A stretch of 64,000 nt of DNA from Azolla caroliniana (taxonomy: Eukaryota > Polypodiophyta): assembly GCA_043228905.1 (NCBI GenBank), contig JBHGNT010000010.1, positions 7,688,001 through 7,752,000 of the forward strand, given 5' to 3'. Each line of letters begins with the position of its first letter. Position 1 is the first letter of the stretch. The notes beneath the pieces were generated by a model. That model was not told the origin of the DNA and made no database searches. It saw nothing but the letters and a program-made list of their open reading frames with translations. The position numbers and the translations under genes were made by a program. Shown here one piece after another: positions 18,801 through 31,023 of this stretch.

Positions 18801-19897
18801 ATTTCGTCGGGTTCAAACTTAGCCGGTAACCTCTTCATTTCTACAGGCATAACCGGAGATGGTCAAGATGTTCTCCTTTCCTGTTGTACACCGCAAAGCC
18901 ATCCAAGAACAACTACATAAACGTTGGGATAAATTCCCCGAAAATTTCCATGATGATTCGTTGGAACGTTGCCAGTGCCGTCTTCAGTCCGAACATCATA
19001 ACAACCGCTACAAAGACTCCCCAATCGGTGACGAACGTTGTTTTCTCCTGATCATCTGGGTGCATCCTGATTTGGTTATACCCATTGAATCCATCGAGGA
19101 AGCTATACACCTTCTGGCCTGCTACTGCATCCAAGACTCCATCCGTGAATGGGAGCGGAAATGCATCGGTGAAAGTGGCAGCATTCAATTTCCGGTAATC
19201 CACACAGACCCGAATCTCTCCGTTCTTCTTCGGTACCACCACAATTGGGCTTAGCCAAGTAGCTTTCTTCACTGGTCGGATGAACCCAACCCGTAACAAC
19301 TTGTCGATCTCCTCATTTACTTTAGCCGGGTAATTCAGATTCATCTGGGAACATCTCTACGCCACCAATTTCGCATCCTTGCTTAAATGAATCTGGTGCC
19401 GATATAATTGCGGGTCCAATCCCCGCATGTCTTCATATGACCACGCAAATACGTCCCGGAATTCTTTCAATAATGTGACCAGTGCCGATTTCTCTTCCGG
19501 TAGCATTTCTTTGGCCACATGCACCAGTCTTGTTTCTTTGCTGATTTTAAACCATCGGTGAATCGGGGAACCAATTGCAGTAACCGACCCAGTAGTAGCA
19601 TGATCTAGCATTCCTATAATGCCTGCCATGTGGGGTTCTCCTACTGTGTCGTCTCTGTAGGTTCCTCCAATGCGTTCCTTTGCTCCTTCAGTTCGGTGAC
19701 ATTCCGTTCGTTTTCCTTTTCAATCCATTCTGTAGCTTGTTTGCGGATAGCTTCCTGAGCCTCCCATTCGGCCATCTTTCCCTTTGATCTAGTGGTGACT
19801 TGATGGATGTCGGCCACTTCTGCAACCACCATGTTGACTGACGGTCGTTTTTCGTTACACTTTACCGGACATTGGTTGTTGTAGTGTACCTCCTGGC
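18801..19897 (-). pseudogene. H1 gag end and reverse transcriptase
   Basis: On the minus strand from 19897: second half of the zinc knuckle (HYNNQC), then VTTRSKGKMAEWEAQEAIRK, then directly the pre-RT segment FRDVFAWSYEDMRGLDP (19357-19629), then RT (18913-19344) with FIRPVKKATWLSPIVVVPKK, RVCVDYRKLN, FLDGFNGYNQIRM and MMFGLKTA. The catalytic YxDD equivalent reads VLDGFAVY, so the second Asp is Gly. Several stops follow. No protease domain lies between knuckle and RT, where related elements carry one; the H2 fragment at 36640-37200 is that missing type of domain. The ends are the target duplications of copia-1 (ATTTC) and copia-2 (CTGGC). Confidence 0.85.
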
Positions 19898-20540
19898 TGT
19901 TGGGATTACGGTCCCTCCGGATGGGATGTCCGGAGATGAATGACGGCAAGCCCGGTTGCGGTTACGGAGCCGGATGATGAAGACCCCGGCTACGGAGCCG
20001 GATGATGAAGACCCCGGCTACGGAGCCGGATGATGAAGACCCCGGTTACGGAGCCGGATGACGAATGTACCCGGAGAGAGATCCGGATGCGGGGACATAT
20101 TTGTGAATATGTTTGCCAAGAGCCCTTGAGGCTATATTTTGTAAATAGCCCGAAAGTCATATGTGTATAAATATGACTTAGGGCAAACAGTTTTGTGGTT
20201 GTTGCTCATTTTCATGAGTGAAGTGTGAGCAGCCGTGAGAGAGAGAGAGAGAGATAGAGCGCGAGGGAGGAAGAGGTAGACCCCTCTGTGTATTTCCGCC
20301 GCCTGTGGCGAGGACAGCGAGCTCAAGGTCGTCGCCTTGCAGCTCGCCATTGTATACTTCTCTGTATAGTGTTGGTTTGGAGTCTTGTACTCCCGTGGTT
20401 TTTCCCGTCTAGGGTTTTCCACGTTAATCCCTGTGTATTCGTGTGTTTCTCTCTTTGGTTCCTATTTTCTGCTGCATTGATTCTCGATTACTCGGTTGTG
20501 GCCGAGTGGTGAAGGTGAATCGAAGCGTTGATTCCCGACA
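19898..20540 (+). repeat. Copia-2 5' LTR (643 bp)
   Basis: TGTTGGGATTACGG...GATTCCCGACA. It contains tandem 28-bp units (GAGCCGGATGATGAAGACCC plus CGGCTACG) between about 19968 and 20060. TATAAATA lies at 20166-20173 inside the AGTCATA/TATGACT dyad. Confidence 0.95.
19968..20060 (+). repeat. 28-bp tandem repeat in copia-2 5' LTR
   Basis: Three near-identical 28-bp units start GAGCCGGATGATGAAGACCC. The 3' LTR has one unit fewer, which accounts for the whole 28-bp length difference between the LTRs (643 against 615). Confidence 0.85.
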
Positions 20541-20570
20541 ACCTGGTATCAGAGCGAACTGCTGCAGAAA

Positions 20571-23500
20571 ATGGAAGGCGGCGGCAGCGGGCAGCCGGGG
20601 ATGATGGTGCTGAATGCGCAGAATTACGCCGACTGGAAGATCAAGATGGAGGATCTTCTGATTGTTCGGGACCTGTACGAACCGATTGACAGGTCGGAAA
20701 TACCGAAGGGGGTACTTGAGTCGGAGTGGAAACTCCTGAACCGGAAAGCCGTAGCGACGATCCGACAATATGTCGATGTAAGCGTCCTACAACATGTGGC
20801 GAACGACACCAACGCATATGAGATGTGGAAGAAGCTGTCGGGCCTCTACGAGAGGAAGAATGCGTTGAACCGGACCTCCCTGATGAGGAAGATAGTGAAC
20901 CTCAAGTACCGGGACGGCGAGAGTATGGTTGAACACGTAAGCACGTTCATGGGATTCGTGAACCAGCTTGCGGCGATCAAGTTCCCGTTGGAGGATGCAA
21001 TGCAAGCCATCATTCTGATGTGTACATTGCCGGACAGCTGGGAGAACTTGGTGGTGACTCTCAGCACCTCCTGCACCGAAGATAACTTGTCCCTACAAAC
21101 GGTAAAGACGAGTATTTTGAACGAAGAAGCGCGCCGGAGAGATAAAGAACCGGCCTCCGACTCGAAGGCGCTGCTTACCGAATCGGAACGGGGAAGACAA
21201 TGGAACCGGAGTCCGCAAAGACGGGAGAAGTCGGGGACCCGGTCGCAGTCAAGAGGAAGACCCACATGCTTCCACTGTGGGAAGCCGGGGCACTTCCGGA
21301 AGAATTGTCGGCATTACCGAAAGGACAACGGAGCCGACGACACCGATTCGAAGAAGTCACCGGAGAGAAACGGTGCATACCGGGGAGCCACGGACCGGAG
21401 AGGTCCGGATCGGCGAGGGCAGGATCGGAAAGGAACGACGGCACTCGCGGCAAGTGAAGAAGAGATAATGCTCATTACCGAAGAGAGGGAGCTGAACCTT
21501 GCCGGTGAAGAGATGACCTGGGTGGTCGATTCCGGAGCGTCGTTCCACCTGACCCTGGAGAAGAAATACTTCTCATCCTACACAGTCGGTGAGCACGGCT
21601 GTGTCCGGATGGGAAATGAAGGCACCTGCCGGATTGCCGGCATAGGAGACGTGTGGCTGATGACATCAACCGGATGCAAGATGCTGCTGAAGGATGTCCG
21701 ACACGTTCCGGAGGTCCGATTGAACCTGATCTCGGCCGGGAGGCTAGACGATGAAGGCTACACGGGTAGCATCCGGAACGGTGTCATGAAGTTCAGCAAG
21801 GGGAGCCTGATAGTGGCTCGGGCCCGAAAGGTCAACACACTGTACCTGATGAATTCCCGGCTATGTCCGGAGGAGCTGAACGTGGCAGCCGACACTGCCG
21901 GTGAGCTGTGGCACAAGAGATTGTGCCACATGAGTGAGAAGGGGATGAAGAGGCTTGCAGATAACAACCTTATTCCAGTGAAGCATGTGCACTTGGAGAA
22001 GTGCACCGACTGCCTGGCCGGTAAGCAAAACCGGACCTCTTTCCAGTCAAGGCCACCGACGAGACGTAGCGCACCATTGGAGCTGGTGCACACTGACGTG
22101 TGTCAAGTAGAAACGAAGTCACATGGCGGAGCCCAGTACTTCGTGACATTCATTGATGACCACAGCCGGAAGCTGTGGACGGCACCGTTGAAGACAAAGG
22201 ACCAAGTGTTGTGCGTCTTCAAAGAACTTCACGCGAGAGTGGAAAGGGAATCCGGCAAGAAGCTGAAAGCGATACGAGCGGATAACGGAGGGGAATACCG
22301 GGGGCAGTTCCAGCAGTACTGTTGCTCGAAGGGAATCCGACTCGAGTTTACTGTGCCGAAGACGCCGGAACTGAACGGGCTGGCCGAGAGGATGAACCGG
22401 ACCATAATGGAGAGGGTCCGGAGTATGCTGGCACACGCAAAATTACCCAAGGGGTTTTGGGCTGAGGCAATGTCGACGGCGACATACGTGATAAACAGAT
22501 CACCCTCAGTACCTTTGGACGGAGACACGCCGCAGAAAGTGTGGACCGGTAAGGAAGTGTCCTACCGGCATCTGAAGGTGTTCGGGTGTCTCGCATACGT
22601 GCATGTGGCAAAAGACCGGAGAGGAAAGCTAGATCCAAAGACCCGGCCATGCATATTCCTCGGTTACGGCGACGACGAGTTCGGCTACCGAGTATGGGAC
22701 CCGGTCGACAAGAAGATATTCAGGAGTCGAGACATCATCTTCATGGAGGACAAGACACTCGCCGACTGGGAGTCGGAGAAGAAGATGAAGAGCTCCAAGT
22801 CGACCGGTGAGGATCAACTCTACGAGGAGCAGTCCCGACCGGCAAGGGACCGGTTAGCACTCGAGGATCCGGTCGAAGACGGTGAAGAAACAGAACCGGC
22901 CGAAGAAGATGAAAATGATACCGGAACCGGCCCCGATCCCGAAATGGATTCGGATGAAGAAGAATCGGAAGAACCGATTACCGAAGCTCCGGAACGGAGA
23001 TATCCTCTAAGAGAGAGAAGGGCCCCCCGGAGATTTCCGGAACCAGAGCACGTGCTGCTAACCGACGAGGGGGAGCCGGAGAGCTTTGAAGAAGCAAAAC
23101 ATGACACCCAGAGCCGCAGGTGGTTGAGTGCCATGCAGGACGAGATGGATTCCTTGCATGAGAACCACACATATGAACTTGTGGAGTTGCCGAAAGGAAA
23201 GCGGGCACTTCGAAACAAGTGGGTGTTCAAGCTGAAACCAGGAGATGCCGAAAACCCCCCGAGATACAAAGCCAGGATCGTGGTGAAGGGGTTTCAGCAA
23301 AAGAAGGGCGTCGACTTCGACGAGATATTTGCCCCGGTAGTGAAGATGACCTCCATCCGGACGGTGCTGAGCATAGCGGCAAGCATGGACCTCGAGGTAG
23401 AACAGATGGACGTGAAGACGGCATTCCTTCACGGTGACCTCGATGAAGAGATCTACATGCAGCAACCGGAAGGATTCGAGAAGAAAGGGAAGGAGCACCT

Positions 23501-24644
23501 GGTATGCCGGTTGAAGAAGAGCCTTTACGGACTGAAGCAGGCTCCCCGGCAATGGTACCGGAAGTTCGACTCCTTCATGACCGACGAAGAGTACCTCAAA
23601 ACGCAGTCCGACCACTGCGTGTTTGTGAAGAAGTTCGAAGGAGGAGACTTTCTAATACTCCTCCTGTACGTGGACGACATGTTGATCGTCGGACGGGACC
23701 AGGTCAAGATACGGATGCTGAAGAAGGCTCTTCACCGAACCTTCTCAATGAAAGACCTGGGTCCGGCGAGGCAAATACTAGGGATGCACATCATCCGGGA
23801 CCGGAAGAAGAAGTAGTTGTGGCTGTCACAGGAGAAGTATGTGACAAAGGTGCTTCACCGGTTCAACATGTCGGAAGCAAGACCGGTAGGGTCAACCCTC
23901 CCGGGAAACTGCAAGTTGTCCAGCAAGCAAAGCCCCAAGACAAAGGCTGAGAAGGAGGACATGATGAAAGTACCATATGCCTCTGCCGTCGGAAGCCTAA
24001 TGTACGCAATGGTGTGTACAAGACCGGACATAGGATATTCAGTTGGAGTGGTGAGCCGGTACATGAGCAATCCCGGCAAAGAGCACTGGAACGCGGTCAA
24101 GTGGATACTTCGATACCTGAAGGGCACGGCAAACGTGTGCCTCCGATTCGGCTCCGGTAAGCCCGAATTCGACGGCTTTACCGATTCGGATATGTCGGCT
24201 GATGTAGATACCAGCCGGTCCACATCAGGGTATGTGATGACGTATGCAGGGGGAGCTGTTTCGTGGCAGTCGAGGCTGCAGAAGACGGTTGCGTTGTCAA
24301 CCACGGAGGCGGAGTACATGGCAGCTGTTGAAGCCGGCAAGGAAATAATATGGATGAAGGACTTCATTAGAGAGCTCGGTATCCGGCAAGAGGAGTACCG
24401 ACTCTACTGCGACAGTCAGAGTGCCATCCACCTTGCGAAGAACGCGGCCTATCACTTCCGGACGAAGCACATCCAGCGAAGATATCACTGGATCCGGGAA
24501 AGGATAGAAGACAAGGAGTTCGTGCTGACAAAGATCCACACGGACGAGAACGGGTCGGATATGCTGACCAAGTTGCTCACACCCGACAAGCTGGAAGCAT
24601 GCCGGAAGAGGATCGGATTGGAGAGACATCCCATGCCGAAGTGA
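20571..24644 (+). pseudogene. Copia-2 Gag-Pol polyprotein, single nonsense codon
   Basis: This is 1,358 codons including stop, the same length as copia-1 and nearly the same protein. TAG at 23814-23816 replaces the CAG of copia-1 (context KKK-stop-LWLSQEKY), cutting after RT and before RNase H; the frame resumes at 23817. All motifs are otherwise kept: CCHC CFHCGKPGHFRKNC, protease VVDSGASFHLT, integrase HTDV, RADNGGEY and LAERMNR, RT AFLHGDLDEE and YVDDML, RNase H FTDSDMS, STTEAEY and YCDSQSA. A C-to-T change explains the stop. The product could still come from readthrough or act in trans up to the stop, but I would not call it autonomous. Confidence 0.94.
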
Positions 24645-24654
24645 AGGGGGAGTT

Positions 24655-25269
24655 TGTTGGGATTACGGTCCCTCCGGATGGGATGTCCGGAGATGAATGA
24701 CGGCAAGCCCGGTTGCGGTTACGGAGCCGGATGATGAAGACCCTGGCTACGGAGCCGGATGATGAAGACCCCGGTTACGGAGCCGGATGACGAATGTACC
24801 CGGAGAGAGATCCGGATGCGGGGACATATTTGTGAATATGTTTGCCAAGAGCCCTTGAGGCTATATTTTGTAAATAGCCCGAAAGTCATATGTGTATAAA
24901 TATGACTTAGGGCAAACAGTTTTGTGGTTGTTGCTCATTTTCATGAGTGAAGTGTGAGCAGCCGTGAGAGAGAGAGAGAGAGATAGAGCGCGAGGGAGGA
25001 AGAGGTAGACGCCTCTGTGTATTTCCGCCGCCTGTGGCGAGGACAGCGAGCTCAAGGTCGTCGCCTTGCAGCTCGCCATTGTATACTTCTCTGTATAGTG
25101 TTGGTTTGGAGTCTTGTACTCCCGTGGTTTTTCCCGTCTAGGGTTTTCCACGTTAATCCCTGTGTATTCGTGTGTTTCTCTCTTTGGTTCCTATTTTCTG
25201 CTGCATTGATTCTCGATTACTCGGTTGTGGCCGAGTGGTGAAGGTGAATCGAAGCGTTGATTCCCGACA
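24655..25269 (+). repeat. Copia-2 3' LTR (615 bp)
   Basis: Identical to the 5' LTR by eye except for CCCTGG against CCCCGG in the repeat, GACG against GACC near 25010, and one missing 28-bp unit. CTGGC follows. Confidence 0.95.
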
Positions 25270-26429
25270 CTGGCGGCAATAGTAGCAATACGCCTTCCGT
25301 GTATTGGTAGACTCTGCTTTTTGCATGTTACCCGGATACTGCCTGGTTAGGCTCCTCTGCTCTTCTTTGTTCCGTTTTGAGCGTTAGTTATGCTTCTATC
25401 CAGCTCTCATTGGTAATCCTTTGCCACTTCCCGAGGATCCTCTTTCTGAGCGTTCCGTTATTTATTATAGTGTGGGTTGTTCCAGTATCCTTGCCGGCAC
25501 CGGTCTTCATAGTCTGCCCGTTGATCCTCTCTTCTCCGATTATAGTCGGGGGAGTAATCTCGATCATAACGATCGCCGTTATAGTCGTGGCTTCTCTCGC
25601 TCCAGTCCCGGTCATAATCGTCCCGTTAGTCACTGTATCGGACGTCTTGTATCGGTTTGTAGCGATCGTTCTTCTTCGTCTTCCTGGACGTTCCAGATCT
25701 TGATTTGCCGGACTGGTGCAGCTTGCCGATTTAGCAGGTTGTACTCGCAGCGGTCCATTGTGTGTGACCGGGAATGGCATAGCATGCATTATGATCTCAT
25801 CGTACACTCTACTGTTGAGTGTCCGGGATTAAGGCATGTCATACATTGTATTGCCTCGCAAAACCGTAGGTCCTCCTTGGTAGGGAGTGCTCTTTGGAAT
25901 GCCCCCATCGTTAACCACGAATAATTTTTCTCCATGTCCATGACCCGGTCGATGACCTGGTCTATTGTGCTAGTCCGAAAATCTATGACCGCATATACAG
26001 TTCAGAGGGGTTCTCGAAGCACTGCCAAAAATACCGCCTTCGCATTCTCTGGAATCGAATCACAAACTGCTGAATGGTTTCTGACGGGTCCTGCCGTGTC
26101 ATATAAAATTGGTCGACAATCTCTCTTTGATCCACCTATCTGTGGAAGAAGCATAGAAATCTAGTCTTTAAATCCTCAAACGTGGCAATACTGCCGGGGA
26201 GGTGCTTGGAGTGCAAACGTGCCGCAGGTCCCTCCAAAGTCATGCTAAATTCTGCAATTTTTTATCATTCTACCTCTGCTTCGTTCAGTCGTTGGGAGAC
26301 ATGATTCGCCTCCCAAGTTTGGAGAAATGCGTATACATGGGCTTCCGCGTTTGGGTCATCCTGATACTTCGGATATTGATAAGGCATTTCATCATCTTCT
26401 TGTGCTACCAGAACCGGTGTCGAAACTCA
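25270..26429 (-). pseudogene. H1 gag (capsid region)
   Basis: The minus strand reads DPNAEAHVYAFLQTWEANHV, then FSMTLEGPAARLHSKHLPGS, FEDLKTRF and DPSETIQQFVIRFQRMR, the typical retrotransposon gag core that packs into the capsid. Below 25800 lies an Arg/Thr-rich low-complexity tail, and the last residues (CYYC at 25274-25290) are the first half of a CX2CX4HX4C knuckle whose second half is at 19893 and lower, across copia-2. Several stops occur. The right end is the copia-3 target duplication. Confidence 0.8.
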
Positions 26430-26993
26430 TGTTGGAAGACAGGTCCCTCCGGATGGGAAGGGAGAAGAACAGTGCCGAAACCGGATGAGGAGTACCCGGC
26501 TACGGAGAGCCGGATGGTGCAGACCCGGTGAGGAGTGCTCACCGGATGAAGAGACATATTCGTAAATATGTTTATGAGAGTCCATCATGGCTATATTTGT
26601 AAATAGCCGAAAAGTCATATTAGTATAAATATGACTTAGGGCAAACTTTTAGGTGTTGTTATCATTCTTGTTGGTGCAAGGAGAGAGAGAGAGCGTAATT
26701 GTGTACAGAGAGAGAGAGAGAGAGGTCGTTGCCTCTGTTGTAACCGCCGCCTGTGGCGAGGATCGCGAGCACGAGGTCGTTGCCTCCGTGAACTCACTGT
26801 TGTACATTCTAACATAGTGATAGTTTGCAGCCTGTGGGCTGCCGTGGTTTTTTCCCTTAGTTTGGGTTTTCCACGTAAACATCTTGCGTACTCTTCTCTC
26901 CTTCGTGTTGTTCATTATTTCCCGTTTTTTGTGTACGATTCTAAGCTCAGTTATGGCCGAGCGTTGCATATACGGAGCGTGCAGTTCCCGTCA
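26430..26993 (+). repeat. Copia-3 5' LTR (564 bp)
   Basis: TGTTGGAAGACAGGTCC...GTTCCCGTCA. It keeps the dyads ACATAT...ATATGT, GGCTAT...ATAGCC and AGTCATA...TATGACT around TATAAATA (26624), though flanking sequence differs from copia-1. Confidence 0.9.
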
Positions 26994-27022
26994 AGTGGTA
27001 TCAGAGCAAAACGACACAGAAT

Positions 27023-30000
27023 ATGGATGAATGGTTTGGCGGCATGTTCAAGCTCACCGGCTCCAACTATTCAGCGTGGAAGTCGAAGATGAGGGAGATG
27101 CTCATGGTTAAAGATCTTTGGTTACCGGTTCAGTTCGGGGACAAGAGATCGGACAAGATCGACGCCACAATATGGGAGGTGATGCACATGAAGACAACGG
27201 CATACATACGGTGCTTCATCGACATGAGCCTATACAACAACTTCAATGAAGAGAGCAAGGCTCATGAGCTCTGGGAGAAGATCGGCATAATGTTTCAAAA
27301 CAAAAATGTTGTTAACCAGGTCTCGGTATTCCGGAAGCTAGTAAGACTCCGGTACCAAGATGGCTCCAGCATGGCGGAGCACATGAATGCCTTCCAGGGG
27401 CTGATACACCAGGCAACATCATTGGAAGTACCTCTCGCCGACGAGGTACTAGCGCTACTCCTACTCGGTTCCCTCCCGGATAGCTGGGAGACGTTAGTTG
27501 TCACTTTGGGCAACGCCGGGCCGAAAGGAAAACGGTTATCCCTAGCAAGAGTAAAGTCGAGCTTGCTAGATGAGGAGGCGCGTCGAAAAGATAAAGATAC
27601 GAGCTCCGACTCCAAAGCGCTCCTTACCAAATCGGAACGCGGAAGACATAGAAACCGTAGTCCCTAGAATCGGGAGAAGTCGGGGACACAGTCAAAGTCA
27701 AGGGGAAGGCCTACTTGCTTCTATTGTGGCAAGCCGGGACACTTCCAAAAGAACTGTCGGCATTTCCGAAAAGACAAGGAAACCGACGGTACCGATTCGA
27801 AGCGGACCCCGGACCGGAACGGTAAAGACCGGAGGGGGCCAGACCAGAAGGGAACGACGGCAATCGCGGCAAGTGAAGAAGAGTTGATGCTCATCACCGA
27901 CGAGAGTGAGATAAACCTTGCCAGTGACGAGATGACCTGGGTGGTAGACTCCAGAGCGTTGTTCCACCTTACCCCGAACCGGAAATGCTTCTCATTCTAC
28001 GCAGCCGGTGATCACGGCTGTGTTCGGATGGTGAATGAAGGTACATGCCGAATTGTCGGCATAGGAGACGTGTGGCTGACAATACCAACCGGATGCAAGT
28101 TGTTGCTGAAGGATGTCCGACACGTTCCGGAGGTTCGTCTGAACCTGATATCAGCCAGTCGGCTAGATGATGAAGGCTACACGGGTAGCATCCGGAACGG
28201 TGTCATGAAGTTCAGCAAAGGGAGCCTGATTGTGGCTCGGCCCCGGAAGGTCAACACATTGTACCTGATGAATGCCCGGTTATGTCCGGAAGAAGTGAAC
28301 GTGGCATCCGACACTACCGGTGAGCTGTGGCACAAGAGGCTGTGTCATATGAGCGAGAAGGGGATGAAGAGGCTTGCAGACGACAACCTCATTCCAGTTA
28401 AGAACGTGCACTTGGAGAAATGCACTGATTGTCTGACCGGTAAGCAAAACCGGACCTCCTTCCGACCAAGGCCACTGATGAGACGTAATGCACCACTAGA
28501 GTTGGTGCATACGAATGTGTGTCAAGTAGACACGAAGTCACATGCCGGAGCGCAGTACTTCGTGACATTCATAGATGACCACAACCGGAAGCTGTGGGCC
28601 ACACCGTTGAAGACGAAGGATCAGGTGCTATCCGTCTTCAAAGAGCTCCACGCGAGAGTGGAAAGAGAAACCGGCCGGAAGCTGAAGGCGGTTCAAGCAG
28701 ATAACAGAGGAGAATACCGGGGGCAGTTCGAGGAGTACTACCGCTCGAAGGGAATCTGGCTCGAATTTACCGTGCCGAAGACGCCGGAACTAAACGGGTT
28801 GGCCGAGAGGATGAACCGGACCATAATGGAGAGGGTCCGGAGTACGCTAGCGCATGCAAAACTAGCCAAGAAGTTTTGGGCTGAGGCACTGTTGACGACG
28901 ACATATGTGATAAATAGATCACCCTCAGTACCCTTGGACGGAGACACGCCACAGAGAGTCTGGACCGGTAAGGAAGTGTCCTACCGGCATCTGAAGGTAT
29001 TCGGGTGTCTCGCGTACATGCATGTAGCTAAGGACCAGAGAGGAAAGTTAGATCCAAAGACCCGGCCATGCATATTCCTCGGTTACGGTGACGATGAGTT
29101 CGGCTACTGAGTGTGGGACCTGGTCGACAAGAAGGTATTCCGGAGTCGAGATATTATCTTCATGGAGGACAAGACGCTCACCGACTGGGAGTCGGAGAAG
29201 AAGATAATGAACTCCGAGTCGACCGGTAAGGATCGACTCTACGATGAGCAGACCCAACCAGCAAGAGACCGGTTAGCACTCGAGGGACTAACCGGTTATG
29301 GTGAGGATACCGAACAGGCTGAAGAAGAAGTACAGGAAGCTGAAACCGGAACCGGCCAAGACCCCGAATCGGATTCGGATGAAGAGCAGATGGACGAGCC
29401 AGTCACCGAAGCCCAGAGACGGAGATATCCTCTCAGAGAGAGAAGTGCCCCCTGGAGATTTCCGAATGCAGAGCATGTTCTGCTGACCGATGGGGGGGAG
29501 CCGGAAAGCTTCGAAGAAGCGAAGGAAGACACCCACAGCCGAAAATGGTTAAGTGCCATGCAGGATGAGATGGATTCCCTGCATGAGAACCATACGTACG
29601 AAGTGGTGGAGTTGCCAAAAGGAAAGCGGGCACTCCGAAACAAGTGGGTGTACAAGTTGAAACCGGGAGATGCCGGCAACCCCTCGAGATACAAAGCCAG
29701 GATCGTGGTGAAGGGGTTCCAGCAGAAGAAGGGCGTGGACTTCGACGAGATATTTGCCCCGGTAGTAAAGATGACCTCCATCTGGACGGTGTTGAGTATA
29801 GCGGCTAGACGTGAAGACGACATTCCTTCGCGGTGACCTCGAAGAAGAGATCTACATGCAGCAACTAGAAGGATTCGTGGAGAAAGGGAAGGAGCACCTG
29901 GTTTGACGGTTGAAGAAGAGCCTCTACGGGTTGAAGCAGCCCCCCCGGCAATGGTACCGGAAGTTCGACTCCTTCATGACCGATCAAGGGTACCACAAGA

Positions 30001-31013
30001 CGCAGGCCGATCACTGCGTGTTTGTGAAGAAGTTCGAAGGAGGCGACTTCCTGATACTCCTGTACGTGGACGACATGTTGATCGTCGGACGGGACCAAGT
30101 CAAAATATGGATACTGAAGAAGGCCCTCAACCGGACCTTCTCAATGAAAGACTTGGGTCCGGCAAGACAGATGTTGGGGATGCATATTATCCGGAACCGG
30201 TCAGCGAAGCAATTTTGGTTGTCACAGGAGAAGTACGTGACAAAGGTGCTTCACCGGTTCAACATGTCAGATGCGAAACCGGTCGGATCGACACTTCTGG
30301 CAAACTGCAGGTTATCCAGTAAGCAAAGCCCAAAGACGAAATCATATGCCTCTGCCGTCGGGAGCTTAATGTACGCAATGATTTGTACCCGACCGGATAT
30401 AGGATACGCAGTCGGAGTGGTGAGCCAGTTTATGAGCAATCCCGGCAAGGAGCATTGGAACGCGGTCAAATGGATACTCCGGTACTTGAAGGGCACTTCA
30501 AATATGTGTCTCCGATTCGGCTCCGGAAAACCTCAACTTGACGGTTACACCGATTCGGACATGTCGACTGATGTGGATACCAGCCGGTCTACATCCGGGT
30601 ACGTAATGACATATGCAGGGGGAGCTGTTTCGTGGCAGTCAAGGCTGCAGAAGACGGTTGCATTGTCAACCACGGAGGCGGAGTACATGGCGACTGTGGA
30701 AGCCGGCAGAGAAATATTATGGATGAAGGACTTCATCGGAGAGCTCGGTATCCGGCAAGATGAATACCGACTCTATTGCGATAGTCAAAGTGCCATCCAT
30801 CTTGCTAAGAATGCGACCTACCATTCACGGACGAACCATATCCAGCGAAGATATCACTGGATCCGGGAAAGAGTAGATGACCAGGAGTTCGCACTGACGA
30901 AGATCCACACGGCCGAGAACGGGTCAGATATGCTGACCAAAGTGTTGATACCCGACAAGCTGGATGCATGCCGGAAGAGGATCGGACTAGTAAGACAACC
31001 CATGCCGAAGTGA
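27023..31013 (+). pseudogene. Copia-3 Gag-Pol, multiply broken
   Basis: The ATG at 27023 follows the primer site. Lesions in order: TAG 27665-27667 before the knuckle (CFYCGKPGHFQKNC); protease DSG changed to DSR (27953-27955); integrase first Asp changed to Asn (HTNV, 28514-28516); TGA 29108-29110 for an Arg codon; a net 26-bp deletion near 29806 that removes the start of the RT block MDVKTAFLHG and shifts the frame; TGA 29904-29906 for Cys; a 27-bp in-frame loss near 30340. RT YVDDML and RNase H (YTDSDMS, STTEAEY, YCDSQSA) are still recognisable to 31013. The changed Asp and Gly would block integration and processing even if the stops were read through. Confidence 0.92.
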
Positions 31014-31023
31014 AGGGGGAGTT

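Larger units (their letters stand above)
19898..25269 (+). mobile_element. Copia-2, full-length, one stop codon
   Basis: This is a 5,372-bp Ty1/copia element of the same family as copia-1. LTRs are at 19898-20540 and 24655-25269, with target duplication CTGGC at 19893-19897 and 25270-25274. The LTRs differ by only two substitutions that I can see, plus one extra 28-bp repeat unit in the 5' copy, so it is probably the youngest insertion here. It cuts the zinc knuckle of H1. One CAG-to-TAG change breaks the polyprotein. Confidence 0.96.

Noticed and set aside
23058-23615. 185-codon open frame on the minus strand inside copia-2 RT (and its twin at 16597-17154)
   Set aside because: It is the shadow of the RT frame; codon pattern and conservation follow the plus-strand polyprotein, and no start context or domain supports it.
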